NCBI GenBank assembly: GCA_029204225.1
Contig: CM055096.1
Location: forward strand, 377,001 to 441,000
Length of the DNA stretch: 64,000 nucleotides
DNA from: Diphasiastrum complanatum
Taxonomy: Eukaryota > Streptophyta > Lycopodiopsida > Lycopodiales > Lycopodiaceae
Direction of reading: 5' to 3'
The position numbers were made by a program, and so were the translations under genes. Below, in pieces: positions 1 through 10,493 of this stretch (positions are counted from its first letter, which is position 1; every line of letters starts with the position of its first letter). The notes beneath the pieces were generated by a model. The model was not told where the DNA came from. It worked only from the letters and a program-made list of their open reading frames with translations, and ran no database searches.

Positions 1-406
1 TTCGTAAGGGGCACCATGGAATTCTGGCGTAGTACTTCTCAACTTTGGTAGTAGTGCTATGCCAGCGGGAATTATAATTGGTTCCATTATATTTGTCTCG
101 TTAGGCTCACACTGGACCTCTTCCAAAGTACTTCTTGATACTCTGGACTTTTCCTTTGTAGGATGTTGAAAAATGTCAATATCCAAAGAACACCTTTGGT
201 TTTTCAGTGGATAGGGCGCCAGGTCCACTAATCGCTTATGCTTACATTGTGGTGAAGGACCCATTGTATTCTCACAAAATCTTCTTCTTGTGTAGATATG
301 GTTTATCAGTCACTTGAATGGTGGGATCAACGCTTTCGTGATGCTAACCACTATCATGGCATTGAAGATGTGACTTTCAACAGGGTCTATCTACCTTCTC
401 TTTCGG
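1..406. other. Unassigned sequence before the first gag remnant
   Basis: No frame stays open for a recognisable domain here. A short open stretch from the ATG at 298 is rich in aromatic and charged residues, but it is in a different frame from the gag remnant that follows and matches nothing I know. It may be the leader or N-terminal gag of the decayed element starting near 407. Confidence 0.3.
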
Positions 407-1378
407 TTGGTTACTAATTCTCTGTGCTTGATTAAGAGACGTTTAGAGCGTGCACATCGATTACAAGCATATAGGAAATCTAGAGATTTGTATTTGCAGA
501 ATTTGCAAAACTTGCCAGTTAGAGCAAGATTAACACCTAAAGCATTTAATGATCTTCTAAATGCTACTACAGCATTTGTAGATTCATTTGAGGAAAGATC
601 CGTTGAAACACCAAGTTCTACAGATTCATCTAAATCAAATTCGTTTGATTTCACTTCCAAACCAAGTTTAGAATCAAAATCTTCTTCTTCAGAACCATTA
701 CCTTAGTGTAGTCTAGATTCTGATCCTCCAAATCTTCTGAGTCCACCAAGTTCACCTAGTTCACCACCATCTGATAATATGACTAACCCAGTGCCACCCA
801 CATCTACAAAAATCAGATATGATTTTTTTAAGGGATCACCATCTGAACATGCGGATAATAATTTGTCGTAGTTTGAATCCATTACCATAGCAAACAAAGA
901 ACATACGGATGAGGACAAAGTTAGAATTTTGTCAGCTCTTCTGCGGAAGCAGGCTAAGATTTGGTATAGTCAATTAGTACCGGAAACGGTTAATACTTGG
1001 AACGTTTTAAAAGTAGCATTCCTTAAACAAATTAGGGGGATAGGATATTCCACTAGATTGTTGGCTCGACTTAATTCTGTTGAGAAAAAGTCGAAGGAAT
1101 CACTTAGAAAATATACTCATAGAGTTAAGAATTTAATAGGAAAGTTAGGAGCCCAATATTCGGTTCCTATGCAAAATTAATGGTTCTTGGGCGGTTTGCC
1201 TAAGAAAATGGATTGTTATTGTCAACATGGTTTGATGACTTCTTTGGAAGATGTCATCGCCTCTGCCGAGAATTACGAAACTTCTCAAATTTCTCGTAGA
1301 CGGAGAAATGAAAGAAAAAGTAGTAAAAAGCATAAATCGAAACGTATAGAAGAATCTGAATCATCTACTAAGTCTTAA
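407..1378 (+). pseudogene. Decayed Ty3/gypsy-like gag, capsid region
   Basis: One forward frame runs through this block, broken by in-frame stops at 704-706, near 870 and at 1178-1180. After the second stop the translation has the pattern of the retrotransposon gag (capsid) domain: a hydrophobic run, then W-Y-x-x-L, then W-N-V-L-K-x-x-F about 20 residues later, then a basic helix with L-R-K-Y. Gag would assemble the particle that packages element RNA in the cytoplasm. An acidic-serine and lysine-rich stretch leads into the zinc knuckles downstream. It belongs with the next two entries. The stops rule out a working protein. Gypsy is preferred over copia because of the capsid pattern and the long multi-knuckle tail, but no RT is present to prove the lineage. 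Confidence 0.7.
413..438 (+). repeat. 26-bp exact direct repeat, copy 1
   Basis: A 26-bp stretch starting ACTAATTCTCTGTGC is repeated exactly at 2993-3018 in the same orientation. The two copies bracket the whole gag/protease remnant. Copy 1 lies at the start of the gag reading frame. Confidence 0.85.
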
Positions 1379-1397
1379 TCAGAATCCGATTTAGCGG

Positions 1398-2652
1398 ATG
1401 AGGAAGAATCCTCAGAGTATTCATCTTATTCTTCTTCATAGGAAATCCAAGAATAGGAACTCAGATAGGAAGAAAAGAATGGAGAAATCCGAAAAGATGG
1501 ATCCATTAAGGAAAAGTGTTGAGATGTTAGCAAAAGAAATGAGTGATTTAAAGGTCCAAATGTCTGATGTTAAAGCCAAGCGAAAGAAAGCGAAGCTTAA
1601 CGCCAATGTTTGGTGTACCGCTTGTGGGAAGGAAGGTCATTCTAAGACCAACTGTCCCAGTTTACAGACTAACTATTTAGAAGAGAAATTATTCCTCTGT
1701 CCGATTAATAATCATGAGGAGGTAGCTTATACTGCAACTCCTACTAACCAAAAAACCATAGCATACTGGTCAACAGTACACTATTTTGCGTAGGGGCGGA
1801 ACACGAGATTCCACTCCACCACCCAGAGTAAGAGGTTCGTGCTACAATTGTAGAGCCCTGAGTCACTATTCGCCTGATTGCCCTAAACCCAGCAGGTCAG
1901 TAGGATATGTGCCGCTCTGCGCTAACTGTAAAGGCGAAGGGCATGTCACTGCTGAATGTCCTCATCCACAACAACCACGGTCTAAACCAAGATTTGTAAA
2001 CTCGCCTAGAGAAGATGACCCTCGGCCATCTAAGACTAACATTGACATGATAGTTCAGAGGATAGAAGTAGAGTCTGAATCATTAGATCAAGACCATCAA
2101 TGGCCAGATTTAGATGTAGAGATAAATAAAGTAACTACTAGAAGTAGTAAAGATTCTTTAACTCTTAAAGATAAGAAGAAAATTAAGACAAAATTTGCGA
2201 AAATCGCGAAAAATGCAAAAAATGCGATAGAAAAAACAAAGGTCACAGAACAGTTAGTAAAAATTCCTAATAATGAAGAATTAAACCTTGATAGGCCTAA
2301 TGAAAAACATCATGATGTTGATATTAGTTCAGAAGCTAAAAAGCTTTTAGACGAAGAAACTAGAGAAGTTAAAAAAATAACATTTTCAGATCCAGTTATA
2401 AGTAGCGAGATACCTAGAGATCCATCGCCACTTAGAAACCGTTCTTATGATATTGTAGAAGACCTTGTTTTCAGAATGTCCAGTATAACTTTTAAACAGT
2501 TATTAGACGATAATCAATATTATAAGAAAGAAATTAAGCAATTTTTGCAAAATAAAAAGAGAAGAAAAGCAAAGTTACCAGTAGTCAACGTAGGATTAGT
2601 TAATTACGGTGACGAAGGTCAACCAGAGATTCAGGTAGTGATCAATGGCTGA
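1398..2652 (+). pseudogene. Gag nucleocapsid with three CCHC zinc knuckles
   Basis: Two overlapping frames (1398-1793, then 1786-2652) carry three separate CX2CX4HX4C knuckles, at about 1614-1655, 1840-1881 and 1918-1959. Each has all four ligands. CCHC knuckles bind the element's genomic RNA during packaging. The first knuckle is in a different frame from the second and third, and both frames differ from the capsid block upstream, so at least two frameshifts separate the pieces. The region after the third knuckle is Lys/Glu-rich and ends at a stop (2650-2652) just before the protease-like segment. Most plant LTR elements have one or two knuckles, so three is notable. Confidence 0.7.
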
Positions 2653-2930
2653 ATCTTAGATAGTGTATCCATAGATTTCGGATCTAGCGTAAACATAATG
2701 ACTGAAGAAATAGCATATGAATTAGGCATTCATCATAGAATAGCACCCACCTTAAGACATTTAAGGTTAGCTGATGCAACTAGAAGATCACCAATAGGAT
2801 TGTCTCAGGTTATAGTTTATATTGGAGACCATAAGTTTCTTATGGATTTTATAATATTAAGAACTACAAGACAATCGTCATATAAAGTGTTATTAGGATG
2901 ACCATGGCTCTACCAGGCCCATTATGCATG
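2638..2930 (+). pseudogene. Retropepsin-like protease remnant
   Basis: Same frame as the second gag frame, read through the stop at 2650-2652. The catalytic loop position reads D-F-G-S (2674-2685) where an active aspartic protease has D-S/T-G-A/S. About 65 residues later comes the second landmark, K-V-L-L-G followed by a stop in place of the usual Arg and then P-W-L, the flap/helix end typical of gypsy proteases. A protease of this type would cleave the Gag-Pol polyprotein. RT should follow, but the sequence becomes unrecognisable after about 2930, so the element is truncated here. Confidence 0.6.
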
Positions 2931-3519
2931 AGCTATGTGTTCAAATAATGAGTTTGTTTGATGCTCTGTTCTGTTTGTTTCCTGCGATAAGAACTAATTC
3001 TCTGTGCTTGATTAAGAGGAATCTTTAGCCAATGCGATTTTCTGATGAATCTATTTGCTAGTTGTTGTCTGATCTGATTGCTTATCTGATACCTGAAGAG
3101 CCTGAAAGATAAAGTAATACAGATATGTCGCTGTAGTATTCACTACAAATATTACACATCCCAGTCCGTTTACCAGCATACATACATTTATCATACAAAA
3201 GATGAGATTATTCTCTCTCTTGGGGAACGATCAAACCTTTTATACTACTTAATTCATCGATTTTGTGGAAATCTATAACGACCAGACCACCACATGTACA
3301 GTACGTATACCTGCGAGACTACATGTGTACCCATAGTGAGGTTTTCAAACTCAAAATATTTTGAATGTTTGAAAGCTTCCAAATGTAAGATTGATTGGAG
3401 CTTGGAGATGATTTTTTAGTTTAATGTCAAGGACAACCAAAAGGTCCAAAACTAAAAATGGAGTCAAAGTTGGAGGTCGCCTAGTCAAAGTATGGCAAGA
3501 TGACCTCCAGTCATAAGCT
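2931..3519. other. Unassigned AT-rich spacer
   Basis: Apart from the short direct repeat at 2993 I see no coding frame and no element boundary. It separates the gypsy-like remnant from repeat X and copia A. Confidence 0.3.
2993..3018 (+). repeat. 26-bp exact direct repeat, copy 2
   Basis: Exact second copy of 413-438, just beyond the protease remnant. It is too short for an LTR and too long for a target-site duplication. It could mark a duplication or template-switch breakpoint. Confidence 0.85.
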
Positions 3520-3648
3520 AATTTCAGCTCTTAGTTAAATAAACCTGTTATGGTATAATTGAACATACATTCAACCTAATTGTTAACTAGACCTTTTCAC
3601 GGGAGCAACGCACCTGTAGTTTTAGAGGTATGTTTGTTTGCTCCGTAG
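3520..3648 (+). repeat. Repeat X, inverted copy of 40190-40319
   Basis: This 129-bp block matches the reverse complement of 40190-40319 along its whole length, about 90% by eye, including a conserved core around CACCTGTAGTTTTAGAGGT. It ends where copia A coding sequence begins, so it sits at the truncation point of that element. It may be an LTR or leader fragment of another family; no termini are visible. Confidence 0.75.
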
Positions 3649-3658
3649 AACAACCTCA

Positions 3659-6600
3659 ATTGGAGTCATGTTGGAAGCCAATGATAGGCTTACCTCAAGT
3701 AATTATTCATTATGGAAAGTGAGGATGGAGTCACTTCTTGAGATGAATGATGTTTTGGATATTGTTGTAGGTTTGGAGGAGAGACCAGCAAAACAACAAG
3801 ATCAATTGAGGTATGACAAGAGGGCCAAGAAGGCTCTACACATGATAAAGATGAATGTTACCAATGAACTTCTCAAGGAAGTTGGTAAGTGCACATCATC
3901 TTTGGAAGCTTGGAATTCATTGAAGAAGCTTTATGAATCCAAGTCTGCTTCTAGAGTGTTGACTCTGAGAAGGCAAATATTTTCTTGTTTGCAAAAGAAT
4001 GAAGAAAGTCCAAGTACTTTTGTTTTGAGAATGAAAGCATTGAATGATGAGTTAGCTTGCATAGATGAAAGCATTAATTCAGGAGAGCTTATTCAAGTGA
4101 TTCTTAATGGCTTGTTGGATGCTCATGCTAACATTGTTCAAAGTATTGCTATTCAAAAGACTTTGCCAAGTTTGATGGATCTTCAAGAGATCTTGATCAA
4201 TGAGGAATATAGGCTTCAAGCAAGAGGTGGATCTACATCAACACTTCAAGAGGATGCTATGTTCACAAAGGGCATATTCAAGGGCAAAACCAAAAGCAAG
4301 TGGTCTAAAGGGCAAGATCAAGTGGATGCTTCTTCAAGTGGCAAAAAGAAGGATAGATCAAAGCTCAAGTGCTTCTATTGTGGCATCAAAGGACACTTTG
4401 CAAGTGAGTGCTACAAGAAGAAGAGAGATCAAGGAGACAAGCAAGGTAATCTTACTCTTGATGAGGATGGTTTGGATGTGCAAGATGCAAATGATGATGC
4501 TTTTGTGATGTCTTCATGTATGCTTGCTAATGATGGAGATCTAGATCCTTGGTGGATTGATAGTGGAGCAAGTTCACACATGACCTTTCACAAAGAGTAC
4601 TTCACTTCTTTGTTGGCATATGGAGATGACAAGAGGGTGATCTACACGGCCAATGATGGTGAGTGTGCAATCAAAGGGATTGGCACAATTCCTATTTTTC
4701 TCTCTACAAATAGGAATGTTCATTTGGAGGATGTCTTGTTTATTCCATCTATTACCAAGAATTTGCTTGGTGTGAGTCAAATGCTAAGTAAGGGCCTCAA
4801 GGTGGAGTTTGATGGAGATGCTTGTTTGATCAAAAGGAAGGATGTCTTGATTGGAAAAGGTAAAAGGCAAGGGAAGTTGTTCAAACTTGATGCTTGTGTT
4901 ATTGCTAACCAAGTTGGATGTGTTGCAAGGGAGCAAATTTCTATTCAAGAGGTTTGGCACAAAAGGATGGGACACCTCAACTTCAAGTCATTGGAGGTAA
5001 TGGCAAGGAAGAAGGTTGTGATTGGTCTTTCAAGTTCCTTAAGTAATGACAAGCATGTTTGTGAGTCTTGTGCTTTGTCTAAGTCACATAGACTACCTTA
5101 TATTAGATCTATTTCTAGATCTACGAAGCCTTTTCAACTTGTACATTCGGATATTCATGGATTTACTAAAATTAACAATAGTGGAGCTAAGATGTATGTA
5201 ACATTCATTGATGATTTTAGTAGATTTTGTTGGATCTATCTACTAAAGAGCAAGGATGAAGTGTATGATGTCTTTGTCAAGTTCAAGAATGCAAGGGAGA
5301 ACCAATTCTCCACAAAGATCAAGTGCTTGAGAGGTGACAATGGTGGTGAGTACATATCTAACAAGTTCAAGGCCTTTTGTGATGAGCATGGGATCAAGAG
5401 GGAGTATACAACATCAAGAACCCCACAACAAAATGGAGTGGCTGAAAGGAAGAATAGAACTTTATGTGAAAGTGCTAAAGCTATGAGGTTAAGTGCTAAT
5501 CTTGACAAACCATTTTGGGATCAAGCTTTGTTGTGTGCCAATTTCTTGTGCAATAGGTGGCCGAGTGCTATTTTGGATGGAAGGACACCTTTTGAGATGC
5601 TATTCAAGAAGAGGCCGAGTGTCAACTTTCTAAGAACCTTTGGATGCACATGCTATGTCAACATTACTCTTGATGATAGGACCAAGGAGGATCCATCTTC
5701 AAGAAGAGGTATTTTTGTTGGACATAGTGAGGTGAGTAAAGCCTACAAGGTTTACATTCCTTCTACTAACAAAGTGATTGTTGGTAGAGATGTCATTTTT
5801 TATGAGGGAAACATTTCAAAGGTGTCTTCAAGCATGATTGATGGTAAAATAGATGGATCTAACATTCTTGATGTTGATGAGAAGGATCCTACTTTGGATG
5901 GTGGTGATGATGGACCTTCATCAAGTCAAAAGCCAAGGAGAACATCAAGAGAAAGACAAGTACCTTCAAGACTCACATATGATCAAAAGGGTAAGCAAGT
6001 AGTTTCTGGAAATTATGTTGCTTTCCTAACCTCTTTGGATGAGCCTACAAGTGTAGATCAAGCAAGGAAATAAGAGGAGTGGATCCAAGCAATGGATCTT
6101 GAGTATCAAACTCTTATGAAAAATGGAACATGGAGATTGGTGGAGTTGCCTAAGGACAAGAAAGCTATTGAATGCAAATGGATCTTCAAGGTGAAGACAA
6201 ACCAAGATGGATCTATCAACAAGTACAAGGCAAGGTTAGTGGCAAAAGGATATGCTCAACAACAAGGAATTGACTATGATGAGACCTTTGCACCCGTGGC
6301 AAAGATGGTAAGCATTCGAGTCATCATTTCACTTGCTACACTTTATGGATGGGATCTATAGAAAATGGACATTTCAAATGCATTCTTGAATGGTGATCTT
6401 GAGGAGGAAGTATACATGGAGCAACCCGAGAGCTACATCTCATCAACAAAGCCAAATCATGTGTGTAGACTCTACAAAAGAGTTTGTATGGCCTTAAGCA
6501 AGCACCAAGGAGTTGGTATGCTAAGCTTAACACTTTTTTACTCTCTCAAGGCTTTGTTATGAGTGAGTATGATCATTCACTTTATTATAGGTTTGCTGGA

Positions 6601-7599
6601 AATGATGTTACCATCTTGCTAATCTATGTGGATGATATCATCTTGAGTGGTGGAGACAATCAAGATGTGGAGGATATCAAGAATGCTCTTAAGAAGGAGT
6701 TTGAGGTGCATGATATTGGTAATTTGCATTACATTTTAGGAATAGAAGTCATTAGATCTTCTTAATCTACATTCATTTGTCAAGAGAAGCATGCTAATTC
6801 TATTCTAGAAAGATTTCATATGGTAGATGCAAAAGCTATTGATACACCTATGGAGTCTCATGTAAAGCTTACTATAAGAGGTAATGAAAGATCTTTCAAG
6901 GACATTACTCTCTATAGAAAGCTAGTTGGTTCACTCATCTATCTAACCATTACTAGACCTGATCTAAGCTATTGTGGTGGAAGATTGAGTCAATTCATGC
7001 AAGATCCTAGTGAGGAGCATTGGAAGCTAGGAAATCGAGTTTTGAGGTACATCATTGGAACTCGAGATTTTGGCATATTGTATGAGGGATCACCTAATCT
7101 TTTTGGATTTTCAGATTCGGACTATGTTGGAGATGTAATGGATAGGAAATCCATTAGTTCTTATTGTATTTTCATAGGTGATAGAGCTATATCATGGATG
7201 TCAAAGAACAAAGCCACTATCTCATTGTCATCTAGTGAGGCCGAGTACAAAGCTCTTACACATTGCACAAAGGAGATGGTATGGATCAAAAGGATGATCA
7301 AGGATCTTCACTTGCTGGATTTTTCAGAGAGCCCAATCATCTTTTGTGACAATCAATCAGCCCAAAGAATGGCATCCAATCCTATCTTTCATGCTAGGAG
7401 CAAGCATATTGAGATACAATATCATTTTGTGAGGGAGCGAGTCATTGCAAAGGAGGTGGAGCTTCAACATGTGTCTTCAAGGGAATGTGTAGCTGATATC
7501 TTCACCAAAGCATTGGGAAAAGAATTGTTCATGAAGCATATGAGTTCACTTGGAGTATTTTCAAAGTCTATGCTAAAACTAGTTGAAGAGGGAGTGTGA
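3659..7599 (+). pseudogene. Copia family A gag-pol polyprotein, broken
   Basis: The polyprotein would build the particle, process itself, copy RNA into DNA and integrate it. In order: UBN2-type gag (3659-4260); CCHC knuckle C-F-Y-C...H...C (about 4370-4412); protease W-I-D-S-G-A-S-S-H (about 4553-4580); GAG-pre-integrase with H...H and C-x2-C (about 4950-5080); integrase core with H-S-D, R-G-D-N-G-G-E and P-Q-Q-N-G-V-A-E-R; RT with Y-V-D-D at 6625-6636; RNase H with S-S-S-E-A-E-Y and D-N-Q-S-A. Breaks: stops at 6071-6073, 6359-6361 and 6763-6765, and a 1-bp deletion near 6478 that shifts the frame. The final stop, 7597-7599, lies just inside the LTR. Few lesions over nearly 4 kb suggest moderate age. 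Confidence 0.92.
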
Positions 7600-8246
7600 A
7601 AGATTCAACTAGTTTCATCACATTTTGCAATATTTCCATATTTGGCATATTGAGGCCAAAACTTGTTTTAGACTTAGAGGTTGACTTTTCAAAGTTCATT
7701 AGTCTAAATTTCATTTGAATAAACACTTTTTGAAAGTGTGGGAAAGATAGAATGCGAGTTTGAGTAGATTCAATTTGAATAAGTTGGGTAAATTGAATCT
7801 AGACCCAAAATTGGTAGGGTTAGCATTTTGGTGGGACAGCCAAGTGGCCAAATAGGGTTTGGACCTGTTATAAAAGGATGTAACTCATGGGGAGAGTCAT
7901 CTTCTCTCTTTTCTATCTCATTTCATGCTTATACATGGTTCTCTTGGGTCTTCTACTATCCATTGGTGCACTATCTTGGTGATTGCTTGCAATTGTATGT
8001 GTAGAATGATCTATATTTGCTATTTTTGGATCCACACGTGTGAAATATAGTAGCTTGCTGGTTTTGTATGGACAACAACAGTACATAATCATTTCATTCA
8101 AGTTTGATCAAGTTCTATTAGTGTTTGCATCTCAAATTGTGTGTAGATGCTGATTTTTCTACATTGGTGAAATTGGTAGTGTATTTCTCTTTCTAACCAA
8201 AGATCATTCAAGTAGATTGGATCTTAAGGATCTGAAATCTTTCACA
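7595..8246 (+). repeat. 3' LTR of copia family A
   Basis: 652 bp, beginning TGTGAAAGAT and ending ATCTTTCACA, a perfect 10-bp terminal inverted repeat with canonical TG...CA. The purine tract GAAGAGGGAG lies directly upstream. A TATA-like box lies at 7869-7875, and a CACGTG palindrome at 8035-8040. The second copy at 50736-51318 confirms the right-hand boundary and most of the body. No 5' partner exists, so a target-site duplication cannot be checked. Confidence 0.9.
7869..7875 (+). promoter_or_regulatory. TATA box in LTR of family A
   Basis: TATAAAA about 275 bp into the LTR, conserved in the second family A LTR (50947-50953). Its position fits a U3 promoter with transcription starting shortly after. 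Inferred from sequence and conservation only. Confidence 0.55.
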
Positions 8247-9068
8247 CGGAATAACCTTCTGTATGCTACAGAACTCTGACTTGTTTAATATATTATATTC
8301 AAATATTTTGTTTTCCTACAAAGGATTGGCTCAAACTTCAATTGCACATAATAGGTCATCAAAATGACATCTAAAGGTTAGGGAGAATCTATTCTCATTT
8401 TGTTGAAAATTTTGTTCCTTCATACTTTTCACAATTTTGTATATCTTTCTTGAAATGAAATGATATTTCCTCCCACAAATTCAGGACGTTTCTGCAAAGT
8501 GCCATCTACATGTGAACGTATAGTCAACTAGGCTTACAGATATGGATTCGGCACACATTTCCAACTCTAAATATGTATGTTATCATTGACAATAGGCACT
8601 GCAAGGCTCCAAGTTCGTGCCATAAATGATTGTAGAGTTTGTTGTTTTTCCTCTACAGTTGGAAAAAAGTCTCGCATACTTCTTTTCTACCATGTGATAT
8701 ATGCATTAGGAGATCCTAACAAACCCATTCAACAATATTTACGATATAGTTGCATGGCTTTCACATAGTTGGGACATCAGTTTTCATACCTCCATACATC
8801 AGACAAGTTTGGGAAGATAATTGGGGGCTAAGATGCATTCTTAAAACTGAACTTTTTGCAGTACACAACTGAGGGACTATTTAGCTACATAGATATCTCA
8901 AAGCTTTGTTATCACATCGTATGTAGCCTGAGATTGCTCAACTAAGCTTCTCCTAACATCAACTAGAGATTAAGGTTGGGATATTCAAAGGACACCCAAC
9001 AAGCATAGACTTTGCTAGCTCCATACTATGTTTAAGGTAGAGAGGGAGAAGCATCATATACTTTGGCA
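8247..9068. other. Unassigned AT-rich spacer
   Basis: No convincing coding frame. The longest open stretch (8577-8768) has no recognisable motif. The block lies between the 3' LTR of copia A and the solo LTR of family B. Confidence 0.3.
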
Positions 9069-9637
9069 CCTGAACCAGGCCACAATGTTTTTATTTACTG
9101 TATTTTTTCAGTATGATGAAGTGTCAAACTTCATACCCTTCAAAATGAGACCATTTTGATGTATTTTGGTCATATAAGCCATTTTTAGCTATTTTTCCTA
9201 TATAGGGAATATCTAGGGTCAAGTACCTTCTAGAGAGAGGAGAGAGAGTCATCTTCCTCATCCATAAATAATAGGGAAGTCGTGGAAAACAGGTTGGAGA
9301 AACCTTTTGTATGCTTCATTGAGATCAATAGATCATTGTCATTGTTTATTCCTCGATTAAGGCATTGTTGTGTGTATTGTCTTCAAGCTATTGTGTATGA
9401 TCTTAGGTGCTTTCCAAAAGTGATAGGCTGATGTATTATGGACTGTATAATGCTATTTTGGGCCGCACTTGATGTTTATGGAAGTTTCCATTTGTGATAA
9501 ATGCTTTTTGATCAAGTTCTTTGCATTCTAGGTAGCATAGAATGTGTTGCCAATTCCTAGCTTATGTAGTTTGGAGTGCAAGCATTCAAGCCAATGACCT
9601 TGGAGTTTAGATCCACTTAGGATCTGTATTTTTCACA
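9069..9637 (+). repeat. Solo LTR of copia family B
   Basis: About 569 bp and clearly the same sequence, in opposite orientation, as the 5' LTR of element B at 55378-55947. It ends GTATTTTTCACA. The 5' end is slightly degraded (CCTGAACC where the other copy has TGTGAACC). No gag-pol lies on either side, so it is a solo LTR, usually left by unequal LTR-LTR recombination. Flanks show no clear target-site duplication. Confidence 0.88.
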
Positions 9638-10493
9638 TTACACAAATAAGCTTTGTATACTCCACAGAGTACCAGTGCTTATGTTCTTGCATTTAGTAAG
9701 CTCAGAAAGGCAAAGTGATGTCGCATCCTTTGAGCTCATAACTTTTGTGTTAACATGTGCTTTCCATTTCCTGCCATACGTGTCATACGCTATTAGGTCT
9801 CACAAGGGGAAGAGTCTAAATATAGCCTCAAAAAAACATGGAGAGACTAGCTTGGACCATACATTGAGGGCATTGTCTCCAGAAAAACCAACTGGCTCTG
9901 CAATAGCTAAAAGGAATGATGATACAACTATAGCATATTAGTGTACCATACAAGAGATAAGGGAGGTCAAGAACTTGTGATGTGTGAGGGTAAATTCTGC
10001 AAGATTCTTAGAAGGAAATATAATGTGGAGCCACTATTGAAACCCAACGGCAAAAGCATGATACAACCTTTTTATGGTTCAACTATATTCAAAGACAAGC
10101 GACCTCAAGCTAGTTTTGTTACCAAGGTTCGACAAAATGGTAAAAAGTCATAACAAACTTTGGCATGCGCTATACATCAATTTCCATATCTAACTTTGTA
10201 AAAATAATAATGCCTCCAAATAAGAGACACGTGATTATTCCAAAATACACACTTACAATCGAATACTCACAACTTTCTAGTGTCAAGACAAAACCAATGG
10301 CAGGGTTACATAAAGGAACTGCAAGTGTGAAAGCTTGCCATTTAATGTTTTTACTACAAATCCAACTCATAAATAGCTTAGAACACAAAGGATCATTTCA
10401 TGAACAAGTACAGGGTATCAACACAGTGTGCTGCTTAGTTTGATATTGCATGTACTGTGTCATATTTGTAGGACTATGAGATACTAGTTTAAC
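9638..10493. other. Unassigned sequence; possible 3' end of the EH-like gene
   Basis: Short open frames on both strands (9675-9941, 9941-10153, 10165-10443) carry no motif I recognise. The right end lies directly downstream of the EH-like exons on the minus strand and could hold their 3' UTR. Confidence 0.3.

Larger units (their letters stand above)
3659..8246 (+). mobile_element. Ty1/copia element, family A, 5'-truncated
   Basis: Domain order is gag, zinc knuckle, protease, GAG-pre-integrase, integrase, RT, RNase H, then a polypurine tract (about 7585-7594) and a complete 3' LTR (7595-8246). Integrase upstream of RT is the copia signature. The 5' LTR, primer-binding site and first few gag codons are missing: homology to the start of family B gag begins at 3659, fused to repeat X. 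The element cannot reverse-transcribe itself without a 5' LTR and its reading frame is broken. A truncated LTR of the same family lies at 50736-51318 and a gag scrap at 45434-45594. Confidence 0.92.

Noticed and set aside
3638-3658. ATG-like upstream extension of the copia A gag
   Set aside because: Alignment with families B, D and I shows the native gag begins just upstream of G-V-M-L-E; residues encoded by 3638-3658 belong to the fused repeat X.
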